Below, piece by piece: positions 1 to 5,554 of a stretch of 5,560 nucleotides of DNA. The stretch is from an uncultured Bacteroidota bacterium (GTDB taxonomy: Bacteria > Bacteroidota > Bacteroidia > Chitinophagales > Saprospiraceae). The notes under the pieces are model-generated. The model was not told where the DNA came from. It was given only the letters and a program-made list of their open reading frames with translations, and did not search any database. The position numbers and the translations under genes are program-made. Position 1 is the first letter of the stretch, and every line of letters begins with the position of its first letter. Location: contig CALEYM010000827.1 in the NCBI GenBank assembly GCA_937926185.1, positions 1-5,560 on the forward strand, given 5' to 3'.

Positions 1-51
1 CAGTTTTTGTTCGGCCAGGACATCTTTCAGGTATTTGTCATCATCACTCAT
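1..51 (-). CDS. Start of an unidentified gene, cut by the left edge
   Basis: Reading leftward on the minus strand, an ATG at 51-49 opens a frame that stays open to the window edge and encodes MSDDDKYLKDVLAEQKL (17 residues). The ATG shares its A with the TGA stop of the DUF4197 gene (TGATG), the usual sign of a translationally coupled downstream gene in an operon. The other nearby ATG triplets (around 44-39) lie in a different frame that stops after a few codons, so this start is the only one that reaches the edge. The N-terminus is acidic and polar, with no signal peptide or membrane segment, so the product is probably cytoplasmic. Seventeen residues are too few to name a family and I assign no function. 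Confidence 0.6.
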   Translation of the reverse strand, partial: MSDDDKYLKDVLAEQKL

Positions 52-770
52 CACTTTCTATTACTGTCCTGTTTGGCAAATACTTTTTTCAGCAGCTCGG
101 AAGTACGGAACAGCTTGTTGCGCCGGATGTTCTTTTCTTCTTCTTCCACTTTGGCAAACAGACCTTTCAGGGCCTCTTTGGTAACGTAGTCGTCCAGGTC
201 GTTGTTCACTTTGGTTACCAGGGGGATTTTATTATAGGTATCGGCGGCTTTGGTCCACAGACTATTGGCGCCGATTTTATCGAGTGAAGCCACGATTTTG
301 GGATTAAATTTATCATACAACTGTTGGTTCGTGGTACTGTGCAGGTACTGCGTGGCGGCATTGTCGGCGCCCATCAGTATGTTGGCGGCGTTCTGGATGG
401 TCATCGCTTTGATCGCATTGAGAAAGATGGGGCCGGCTTCTTTGGCCGCATCCTCGGCGCCGCGATTGATCTTTTCGATCAATTCATTTTCCAGGTTGGT
501 AAAACCCGGTATTGCCTTCAGTTTATCGGTCACTTTGCGGGCCTCTTCCGGCAGCAGTATTTTATACGCGCTTTTGAAGTATCCGTCACGGGCCGACAAT
601 ACATTGACGCCCTTGGTGATCCCGTTTCCAAGCGCCTCCTTCAAACCTTGGCCGATCTCGGCAAGGGTGGGTTCGCTGAGCGTTTCTTTGGCAATTTGCT
701 GAAGGGTGTCGCAGGCGCTGAAGGAAATGGCAAGCCCGCAGAACAGCCAGGCGAGGGTAAATTTTTTCAT
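51..770 (-). CDS. DUF4197 family predicted lipoprotein
   Basis: A 239-residue protein that I recognise as DUF4197, a family without an established biochemical function. The N-terminus is a lipoprotein signal: KK at residues 2-3, a hydrophobic stretch to about 17, and a lipobox FSAC ending at Cys20. The mature protein is therefore probably lipid-anchored and periplasm-facing or at the outer membrane. The rest is mostly helical and charged. Family-like features are GLKEAL (42-47), YLHSTT (142-147), the DLDDYVT..ALKGLF stretch (191-205), and the C-terminal RTSELLKKVF (222-231), which commonly closes this family. The frame is open upstream to an ATG at 845, but starting at 770 puts the signal peptide at the very N-terminus, as a lipoprotein requires. 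No Shine-Dalgarno sequence is visible. It is the first gene of a minus-strand pair, and its TGA overlaps the next ATG by one base. The family call rests on remembered motifs, not a search. Confidence 0.85.
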   Translation of the reverse strand: MKKFTLAWLFCGLAISFSACDTLQQIAKETLSEPTLAEIGQGLKEALGNGITKGVNVLSARDGYFKSAYKILLPEEARKVTDKLKAIPGFTNLENELIEKINRGAEDAAKEAGPIFLNAIKAMTIQNAANILMGADNAATQYLHSTTNQQLYDKFNPKIVASLDKIGANSLWTKAADTYNKIPLVTKVNNDLDDYVTKEALKGLFAKVEEEEKNIRRNKLFRTSELLKKVFAKQDSNRK

Positions 771-786
771 GCGGTATAATGTTGAT

Positions 787-817
787 ATAAGGTACAGCTT
801 GAATCTTATGGAAAACA
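787..817 (-). promoter_or_regulatory. Weak candidate promoter of the DUF4197 gene
   Basis: On the minus strand, TACCTTAT (plus 794-787) matches the first half of the Bacteroidota -7 element TAnnTTTG but not its last two bases. It lies 17 nt upstream of the start codon, nearly the same distance as the much better site ahead of the gene at 4465. About 19-20 nt further upstream there is only TGTT (plus 817-814), not a clear TTG. Position supports it and sequence only partly does. Confidence 0.27.
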
Positions 818-912
818 GGGAATTAAATCCCGGCATAAACCGCAAAGGTCTCTTTTGTATTTTGAAGGAAAGTTTAAGGATAGGTTAAAGGCAAAAATCA
901 ACCTACCTTCGC

Positions 913-933
913 CAAAACTCAAAACTCAAAACT
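913..933 (+). repeat. Three perfect tandem copies of CAAAACT in the kinase leader
   Basis: CAAAACT occurs three times head to tail (913-919, 920-926, 927-933), ending 6 nt before the ATG at 940. It replaces any Shine-Dalgarno sequence. A-rich leaders at this position are common in Bacteroidota and are thought to help ribosome loading. Seven-base units outside the reading frame could change leader spacing by slippage without altering the protein; that role is inference. Confidence 0.75.
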
Positions 934-939
934 GGTCCC

Positions 940-1839
940 ATGCCTCTTTGGGGAATCGACTTAGGCGGCACCAAAATCGAAGCCGCCATTCTGGAAAGCC
1001 GCGAAAATCCGGCGCCCATTGCCCGGCAACGTATCCCTACGGAAGCCGGCAAAGGATATGAACACATCGTGAATCAGGTGGGTAAATTAGTGGAAATGCT
1101 TTCCGCTGAAACCGGCCTGAAACCCGATTATCTCGGCATCGGCCATCCGGGTACGCTGGACCCGATCACCGGCGCTATCAAAAACGCCAACACCACCGCC
1201 CTGAACGGCAAACCGTTCGACAAAGACCTGGTGGCCCGCCTGGACGTGCCGGTGCGGCTGGCCAATGACGCCAACTGCTTCGCCGTGGCCGAGGCGCTGA
1301 TGGGCGCCGTGCCCGATGTGTTGCCCAATGCCGGGGTGGTTTTCGGCGTCATTTTGGGTACCGGGGTGGGCGGCGGCCTGGTGGTGGGTCAAAAAGTGAT
1401 CAATGGCCGTCAGGGTATCGCCGGCGAGTGGGGACACAATTTCCTAGATCTGAGCGGCGGCCCCTGCTACTGCGGCAAAACCGGCTGCGTGGAAACGGTA
1501 TTTTCCGGGCCAGCCCTGGAAAGGTTTTATGCCGGCCTGAGTGGGCAATCGCTTCGGTTACCGGAAATCGCGCAACGCGCCGAAGCCGGTACCGATCCTG
1601 CCGCTGTACAAACCATCGACCGGCTGATCCATTTTTTTGGAAAAGCTATTGCCGTGGTGATCAACATCGTCGACCCGGACGCCATCGTGCTCGGCGGCGG
1701 CGTGGGCAATATTGCCCGGCTTTACACCGACGGCAAGGCCGAGGCGGGCAAACACCTGTTCAATACGCGGATCGATACCGTTTTTCTGAAACCCAAACTA
1801 GGCGATAGTGCGGGGGTGTTTGGCGCGGCACTGCTGTAA
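940..1839 (+). CDS. ROK-family sugar kinase, fructokinase (Mak)-like
   Basis: A 299-residue, full-length ROK-family kinase that should phosphorylate a hexose with ATP in the cytoplasm. The ATP phosphate-binding motif DLGGTK is at 7-12. The catalytic aspartate is D110 in NDAN (109-112). A second glycine-rich phosphate motif, LGTGVGGG, spans 139-146. The ROK zinc site is complete: E163 and H166 in GEWGH, then C176, C178 and C183 in CYCGKTGC followed by E185. C-terminal adenosine-binding elements are VLGGGVGN (250-257) and GDSAGVFGAA (288-297). The segment NANTTALNGKPFDKDL (82-97) resembles, from memory, E. coli Mak (manno(fructo)kinase) more than classical glucokinase. N-acetylglucosamine or glucose kinase remain possible because ROK substrate preference is hard to read from sequence. 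Starting at the ATG at 940 puts DLGGTK at the very N-terminus, as expected. The TAA stop lies inside the inverted repeat shared with convergent lipA. No sugar transporter or catabolic gene is adjacent to indicate the substrate. Confidence 0.93.
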   Translation: MPLWGIDLGGTKIEAAILESRENPAPIARQRIPTEAGKGYEHIVNQVGKLVEMLSAETGLKPDYLGIGHPGTLDPITGAIKNANTTALNGKPFDKDLVARLDVPVRLANDANCFAVAEALMGAVPDVLPNAGVVFGVILGTGVGGGLVVGQKVINGRQGIAGEWGHNFLDLSGGPCYCGKTGCVETVFSGPALERFYAGLSGQSLRLPEIAQRAEAGTDPAAVQTIDRLIHFFGKAIAVVINIVDPDAIVLGGGVGNIARLYTDGKAEAGKHLFNTRIDTVFLKPKLGDSAGVFGAALL

Positions 1840-1909
1840 CGCCGTCTGTCAGACGGCGTGAAAGTTTTATAAAAATATTTTTTCACGCCGTCTGACAGAC
1901 GGCGTTACA
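1835..1909. repeat. Nested inverted repeat at the kinase/lipA junction (bidirectional terminator or dispersed palindrome)
   Basis: Two 29-nt arms (1835-1863 and 1881-1909) are perfect reverse complements around a 17-nt A/T-rich spacer. Each arm also contains its own near-perfect palindrome: ACGCCGTCTG, one central base, CAGACGGCGT, at 1839-1859 (centre T) and 1885-1905 (centre A). RNA from either strand can therefore form two short 10-bp hairpins or one long 29-bp hairpin. The stop codons of both convergent genes sit within the arms at mirrored places (TAA at 1837-1839 plus; TAA at 1907-1905 minus). A run of five Ts follows the first hairpin met on the minus strand (plus 1875-1871), while T runs toward the plus side are short. 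It probably ends both transcripts. The paired-palindrome architecture also resembles REP/BIME-type dispersed repeats, which is inference. Confidence 0.9.
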
Positions 1910-2780
1910 CATGCCGCTCGGCGTGATACGACGACCGCACCAGCGGCCCGCTTTCCACGTACTTGAATCCCTTTTGCAGCCCGACTTCCTTGTACTCGGC
2001 AAACACATCGGGGTGCACGTACTCCGCCACCGCGATGTGCATTTTGGTCGGCTGCAAATACTGCCCTATGGTCAGGATATCGCAGCCGTGCGCCACGAGG
2101 TCGTCCATGATTTGGAACATCTCCTCTTTCGTTTCGCCCAGCCCGACCATGACGCCGCTTTTGGTGCGTTTGCCGAAGGCTTTGGTGTGCTGTATTTGCT
2201 CCAGGCTGCGTTCGTATTTCGCTTGCGGGCGCACTTTGCGGTACAGGCTGGGTACGGTTTCCATATTGTGGCTCACCACTTCCTGTCCGGCGGAGATCAT
2301 ACGTTCGAGGGCTTCCCAGTTGCCCTTCGTGTCGGGAATGAGCGTTTCGATAGTGGTTTCCGGGCAGCGTTCTTTCACCGCGCGCACGGTTTGGTACCAG
2401 ATCTCGGCGCCCCGGTCCTGGAGTTCGTCGCGGTTGACGGAGGTGATGACGGCGTGTTTGACGCGCATCAGCCAGATAGCCTCGGCCACGCGGCGGGGTT
2501 CGTCTTCGTCGTATTCGTTGGGCCGGCCGGTTTTCACCGCGCAAAAGGAACAGGAGCGGGTGCATACATTGCCAAGGATCATAAAAGTGGCCGTACCGGC
2601 GCCCCAGCACTCGCCCATATTGGGGCAGTTGCCGCTCTGGCATATCGTGTGCAGATTGAAGTCATCAACAATGCTGCGCACGTTGCGGTAGTTTTCGCCC
2701 ATAGGCAGGCGCACCTTGAGCCATTCCGGGCGCTTGGGCCGCGTTTCGGCGGTATTTTCAACGATGGGAAGGTCTATCAT
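1905..2780 (-). CDS. lipA: Lipoyl synthase (radical SAM)
   Basis: A 291-residue, complete LipA. It inserts two sulfur atoms into the octanoyl chain carried by the lipoyl domains of 2-oxoacid dehydrogenases and glycine cleavage H protein, completing the lipoyl cofactor in the cytoplasm. Both iron-sulfur sites are visible. The auxiliary cluster ligands are C47, C52 and C58 (CQSGNCPNMGEC), and its serine ligand lies in the C-terminal RSSYHA motif (282-287). The radical SAM CxxxCxxC is C73, C77 and C80 (CTRSCSFC). Other LipA hallmarks are TSVNRDEL (113-120), the conserved SHNMETV (170-176), and GVMVGLGET (209-217). Length is normal for the family. The ATG at 2780 has no Shine-Dalgarno sequence and is 57 bp from the end of the FkbM methyltransferase gene. 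No promoter-like site is seen in that gap, so lipA is probably the last gene of the operon starting at 4465. No lipB or lplA is present in the window. The TAA stop lies in the inverted repeat. Confidence 0.98.
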   Translation of the reverse strand: MIDLPIVENTAETRPKRPEWLKVRLPMGENYRNVRSIVDDFNLHTICQSGNCPNMGECWGAGTATFMILGNVCTRSCSFCAVKTGRPNEYDEDEPRRVAEAIWLMRVKHAVITSVNRDELQDRGAEIWYQTVRAVKERCPETTIETLIPDTKGNWEALERMISAGQEVVSHNMETVPSLYRKVRPQAKYERSLEQIQHTKAFGKRTKSGVMVGLGETKEEMFQIMDDLVAHGCDILTIGQYLQPTKMHIAVAEYVHPDVFAEYKEVGLQKGFKYVESGPLVRSSYHAERHV

Positions 2781-2837
2781 GCCAATCCAGGTTATCGGTA
2801 ATAATCAACTCGTTTTTTTCCAGGTGGTGGGTTGTTT

Positions 2838-3689
2838 TCAAGAGTTTAATGCCACTATATCAAAATGCTTCCACTTGTTCATATCTCCGGCATTATTAAT
2901 CAGGGTCATTAATGTACCACTATTAAATCCTTCAATATGGTAAAGCGTATACCCCAAATCCGCCAGCAGGTGAAACTGTTCTCCGCGTTCTTCTGGCGTC
3001 GTTTTACTAAAACACTCGGTGATCACCACCGGTTTAAAACGCCGGAGCAAACCGCGGATCGAGCGGATAATTTCTTTGTCATACCCCTCGGTGTCGATCT
3101 TGATCAGGGCCAGCCTGGACAGCCGGTCAGGGAATTGCGCCTCCAGCAAACGTTCCAGCACGATACCCCTGACTTTGGTGGGCAGGGCAAAACGCCCGTG
3201 TTTGCCGGTATTCTGTTTTGAAATGCCTCCGTTGTTGAAGGAGGCCTCCGAGGAATGGTAGAAAAACTCCGCTTCCTCGTCGGTGATGGCATAGTTCAGC
3301 GCCCGGATATTGGTCAGCGCGGGATTCAGGCCGGCGTTGACTTCCAGTATTTTAAATACGTGCGGATTGGGATCGAAGGCCAGGGTTTGCCCTTCTTTGC
3401 CGGCAGCCAGCGCCATGGCGACGCTCATTTGGCCGATATTGGCGCCGATGTCGATGGTCAGATCGCCTTTTTTGATAAATTTTTTGAAAAAACCGACATT
3501 TTCCTGCCGGATGGTTTTGGGCGTTGTCAGGGGGTTTTGCCAGTTGGCAAATTCAACGGGGCCCATTTCTTCGAGTTCGAAACGGCTGATCTGATATGGA
3601 TATTCCTGAAAGAAACGCCGCGCTTTTTTTCTCCGGAACGACTGGATCAGGTATTGGAACATTGCTTCGGGTTTGCAGAGAAAAGGCAT
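2838..3689 (-). CDS. FkbM-family SAM-dependent methyltransferase
   Basis: A 283-residue predicted class I S-adenosylmethionine methyltransferase. After a basic N-terminal region (FRRKKARRFF, 18-27) comes the SAM-binding motif I DIGANIGQMS (80-89), then the acidic loop FDPNP (105-109) that would contact the SAM ribose, and the FkbM signature KIDTEGYD (197-204) followed by the strand VVITECF (221-227). FkbM enzymes usually O-methylate sugars or natural products; the acceptor here is unknown. There is no signal peptide or membrane segment. I chose the ATG at 3689 because it overlaps the stop of the upstream gene as TGATG, the arrangement also found at position 51. An internal ATG at 3662 (residue 10) is the alternative and would remove only the first nine residues. 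It is the middle gene of a probable three-gene operon. No glycosyltransferases surround it, so it does not look like part of a polysaccharide cluster. Confidence 0.88.
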   Translation of the reverse strand: MPFLCKPEAMFQYLIQSFRRKKARRFFQEYPYQISRFELEEMGPVEFANWQNPLTTPKTIRQENVGFFKKFIKKGDLTIDIGANIGQMSVAMALAAGKEGQTLAFDPNPHVFKILEVNAGLNPALTNIRALNYAITDEEAEFFYHSSEASFNNGGISKQNTGKHGRFALPTKVRGIVLERLLEAQFPDRLSRLALIKIDTEGYDKEIIRSIRGLLRRFKPVVITECFSKTTPEERGEQFHLLADLGYTLYHIEGFNSGTLMTLINNAGDMNKWKHFDIVALNS

Positions 3690-4465
3690 CAGCGCCGTTT
3701 TCCGAGCTGCAAATTTATGAAGAAGTTCAGGAACACCTGGTTGTTCTCTTCCGACACCAGAATGGGCACTCTTTTTGGGAAAACGTCGAGCATGGCGCCG
3801 ATTTCAATCGCCTTTACAAATTCGTCGAAGGCGCCCCAATCCATATGAAAAGCGATGGAGGCATTGGCGCCGGGCAGGAAACCCAGTTCGCCGAAGCCGC
3901 GGGTGAAAGGGGAGGCGCCCTTGATGCGGCCGTTTTCGTCGAGAAACAGGCTGGCATTTTCCTCGGAATATTTTTCGTGGAAAATGCGGCAATCGCCCGG
4001 GCTGTCGGGGTCGGGATAGCAGATAGCCAGGTAATATGGTTTCAGCAGTCCCAGGGTTGGCCCGAAAGCATAACTGATACCCACGGCTACGCCTTTGTGT
4101 TTGGCTTTTTCCGAATAGTACCGTTTGACGCCCCAGCCGGCGCGTATCGCGAAGAAGTTGTTCTGTTTGCCAAAAATGTACGGGCGGAAGGAACGGCTGA
4201 GCAAGGGGTCGGCACTTTGGCGTTGCTCTTTTGTGTGTTTCAACTCGCCCAGGCTGATATGGTAATAGGTCGTCTTATAGTACGTCCGGAGCCGGCCAAA
4301 TTCCAAACCCGGTGCGAACCCGCGGTTGGTGGTCAGTTTCAGGTTAAAAGTGGTTTCGCGATTGTAAATAATCCCGACTCTTTCTTCAGGCGGGGCAAAA
4401 CCCTGCGGCCGGGCGGATGCGGCTAAGCAGGCGATAAAAAACAGCGTAAATATTAAACGTACCAT
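3689..4465 (-). CDS. Exported protein, probable outer-membrane beta-barrel type, function unknown
   Basis: A 258-residue protein with a clear Sec signal peptide: R3, a hydrophobic core over about 4-16, and a likely signal peptidase I cut after ASA (16-18). There is no lipobox cysteine at the cut. The mature part has no further hydrophobic helices but has many short alternating, aromatic-rich strands separated by glycine turns, for example LRTYYKTTYYHISLGEL (59-75), FFAIRAGWGV (104-113), and VAVGISYAFGPTLGLLKPYYLAI (126-148). It ends in VFLNFFINLQLGKRR (244-258), so it looks like a small outer-membrane beta-barrel, though a periplasmic beta-rich fold is possible. YIFGKQN (96-102) and KPYYL (142-146) look like conserved family motifs, but I cannot name a family with confidence. 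Cysteines at 149 and 159 flank an Asp/Pro-rich loop and could form a disulfide. It is the first gene of the operon, directly behind a good promoter match, and its TGA overlaps the methyltransferase ATG. Confidence 0.8.
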   Translation of the reverse strand: MVRLIFTLFFIACLAASARPQGFAPPEERVGIIYNRETTFNLKLTTNRGFAPGLEFGRLRTYYKTTYYHISLGELKHTKEQRQSADPLLSRSFRPYIFGKQNNFFAIRAGWGVKRYYSEKAKHKGVAVGISYAFGPTLGLLKPYYLAICYPDPDSPGDCRIFHEKYSEENASLFLDENGRIKGASPFTRGFGELGFLPGANASIAFHMDWGAFDEFVKAIEIGAMLDVFPKRVPILVSEENNQVFLNFFINLQLGKRR

Positions 4466-4482
4466 CGTCCCGGAATTTGTTT

Positions 4483-4512
4483 CAAAAATAGGCTTTTTCG
4501 AAATAACTACAA
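4483..4512 (-). promoter_or_regulatory. Bacteroidota-type promoter of the OMP-methyltransferase-lipA operon
   Basis: On the minus strand, TATTTTTG (plus 4490-4483) matches the -7 consensus TAnnTTTG exactly, and a TTG (plus 4512-4510) lies 19 nt upstream, within the accepted spacing for the -33 element. Transcription would start roughly 10-13 nt ahead of the ATG at 4465, giving a very short leader. This is the best promoter match in the window. Confidence 0.7.
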
Positions 4513-4597
4513 GCGAAATTGATGCCCAACGCGCTCATTAGCCAAACTTTTTTTCCGAACGGGTAAAACGCAGGAAAGCCCGGAAAGATTTTCTTCG

Positions 4598-4628
4598 TTT
4601 GGCAAACCCGCCATTTTTTCAACCTTTG
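4598..4628 (+). promoter_or_regulatory. panC: Probable panC promoter
   Basis: TTTG at 4598-4601 fits the -33 element. After exactly 19 nt, AACCTTTG at 4621-4628 matches the -7 element TAnnTTTG except for its first base. The site ends 20 nt before the panC ATG, implying a short leader. It shares its spacing with the opposing promoter at 4483-4512, and the two sites are separated by 85 bp in a 183-bp divergent region with no other obvious signal. Confidence 0.6.
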
Positions 4629-4648
4629 CCGCGCACATAAAGTCTGTT

Positions 4649-5506
4649 ATGCTGATTTTTAAAAAAGTAGCCGACCTGCAGCATTGGCTCGATGCAGAAC
4701 GCCGCGCGGGTAAAACCGTCGGTTTTGCCCCTACGATGGGCGCTTTGCACGAAGGGCACCTCAGCCTGGTACTGGCAGCCAAACAAGAAGGCGACCTGGC
4801 CGTGGCAAGCATTTTTGTCAATCCCACCCAGTTCAACGACCCGAAAGACCTGGAAAAATACCCCCGTATGCCGGAAAAGGATATTGCCTTGTTGCTCGGC
4901 GCAGGCTGCGATGCATTGTTTATGCCGCCGGTGGAAGAAGTCTATCCGCCCGGACTGGAGTTCACGGTGCAACTCGATTTCCGGCAGCTGGACCAGGTGA
5001 TGGAAGGCGTGTTCCGTCCGGGCCATTTCATAGGTATGGCTACCGTGGTGAAACGCCTGCTCGATATTGTACAGCCGCACCGGCTCTACATGGGACAAAA
5101 AGATTTTCAACAGCTCACCATTGTGCGCGATATGCTCCGGCAACTCGATTCGCCCATTCAGCTGGTGATGTGCCCCACCACCCGCGAACCGGACGGCCTG
5201 GCCATGTCGAGCCGGAACCTGCGCCTGAGCCCGGAAATGCGCCTTGCCGCCCCGGCAATCTACCAGGTTTTGCTGGAGGCCAAAGACCGGTTTCTACACG
5301 AACCGGCATCCGCCGTTCAGGCCGCCGCCTTACGCCAACTGGAAAGCGCCGGGCTGAAACCGGAGTATTTTGATATCGTGGATGGTATTTCCCTCTTGCC
5401 CGTTGAACATTACAATGAAAGTAATTTTGTTGTGGCCTGCGTGGCCGCCTGGGCAGGGGAGGTGCGATTGATCGACAATCTGGTGCTGAAGGAAGGATTG
5501 CTATAG
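4649..5506 (+). CDS. panC: Pantothenate synthetase (pantoate--beta-alanine ligase)
   Basis: A 285-residue, complete PanC. It condenses pantoate with beta-alanine using ATP, through a pantoyl-adenylate intermediate, in the cytoplasm; this is the last step of pantothenate synthesis and feeds coenzyme A. The nucleotidyltransferase-type HxxH motif is in PTMGALHEGH (28-37, H34 and H37). FVNPTQF (56-62) follows. The pantoate and beta-alanine site block MEGVFRPGHFIGMATVVK spans 118-135. GQKDFQQ (149-155) and REPDGLAMSSRN (179-190), the latter carrying the KMSKS-like SSR loop, complete the active site. All signature residues are present and the length is typical. The ATG at 4649 places the first beta strand (LIFKKV) at the N-terminus and sits behind a promoter-like site. 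panD does not follow: the frame ends at a TAG and a hairpin comes 18 nt later, so panC is probably transcribed alone. The gene is divergent from the OMP-methyltransferase-lipA operon. Confidence 0.98.
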   Translation: MLIFKKVADLQHWLDAERRAGKTVGFAPTMGALHEGHLSLVLAAKQEGDLAVASIFVNPTQFNDPKDLEKYPRMPEKDIALLLGAGCDALFMPPVEEVYPPGLEFTVQLDFRQLDQVMEGVFRPGHFIGMATVVKRLLDIVQPHRLYMGQKDFQQLTIVRDMLRQLDSPIQLVMCPTTREPDGLAMSSRNLRLSPEMRLAAPAIYQVLLEAKDRFLHEPASAVQAAALRQLESAGLKPEYFDIVDGISLLPVEHYNESNFVVACVAAWAGEVRLIDNLVLKEGLL

Positions 5507-5515
5507 GGTAGGGGC

Positions 5516-5554
5516 AAAAAAAAACCGCGGCACTCGTTTGTGCCGCGGCGGTTT
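5516..5554. terminator. Hairpin terminator, best fitted to a minus-strand transcript from the right
   Basis: CCGCGGCAC (5525-5533) pairs perfectly with GTGCCGCGG (5540-5548) around a 6-nt loop (5534-5539). An alternative fold extends the stem with AAACCGC (5522-5528) against GCGGTTT (5548-5554), with a small bulge. On the minus strand the hairpin is followed at once by nine Ts (plus 5524-5516), a classic intrinsic terminator. On the plus strand only three Ts follow, so it would stop panC transcripts less well, although it lies 18 nt after the panC stop. It is probably shared by panC and a convergent gene beyond the right edge. Confidence 0.8.

Larger units (their letters stand above)
771..939. 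other. Divergent intergenic region, DUF4197 gene / ROK kinase gene
   Basis: This 169-bp non-coding region lies between two divergently read genes and must hold both of their promoters. It is A/T-richer than the genes. Toward the kinase, TTTG at 854-857 and 861-864 precede a TAGGTTAA at 881-888 with spacings of 23 and 16 nt, and a TACCTTCG sits at 904-911. None is a good full match, so I name no kinase promoter. The region ends in a heptanucleotide tandem repeat, listed separately. No RNA gene or riboswitch fold is apparent. Confidence 0.6.

Noticed and set aside
775..780. TATAAT on the plus strand, resembling a sigma-70 -10 box
   Set aside because: It has no matching -35 element, lies 160 bp from the kinase ATG, and the window otherwise shows Bacteroidota-type promoter elements. 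Probably chance in A/T-rich sequence.
771..845. Longer version of the DUF4197 protein starting at 845
   Set aside because: It would put 25 unrelated residues ahead of a textbook lipoprotein signal peptide and would cover the candidate promoter. The ATG at 770 is preferred.
1835..1909. CRISPR repeats
   Set aside because: There are only two units, in inverted rather than direct orientation, with a 17-nt A/T-rich core that is not spacer-like. No cas gene is present.
1911..2801. Long plus-strand open frame (296 codons) opposite lipA
   Set aside because: It lies entirely antisense to a fully conserved lipA. Its composition (many His, Ala, Gly, Phe, Val) is typical of a G/C-rich shadow frame, and it shows no recognisable domain.
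2781..2837. Separate promoter or terminator between the methyltransferase gene and lipA
   Set aside because: No TAnnTTTG with a suitably spaced TTG and no stable hairpin with a T tract could be found in these 57 bases, so read-through from the upstream genes is favoured.
3596..4426. Plus-strand open frame of 276 codons opposite the exported protein gene
   Set aside because: The minus-strand frame has a signal peptide, a promoter match and a stop/start overlap with its neighbour. The plus-strand frame has none of these and reads as low-information shadow sequence.
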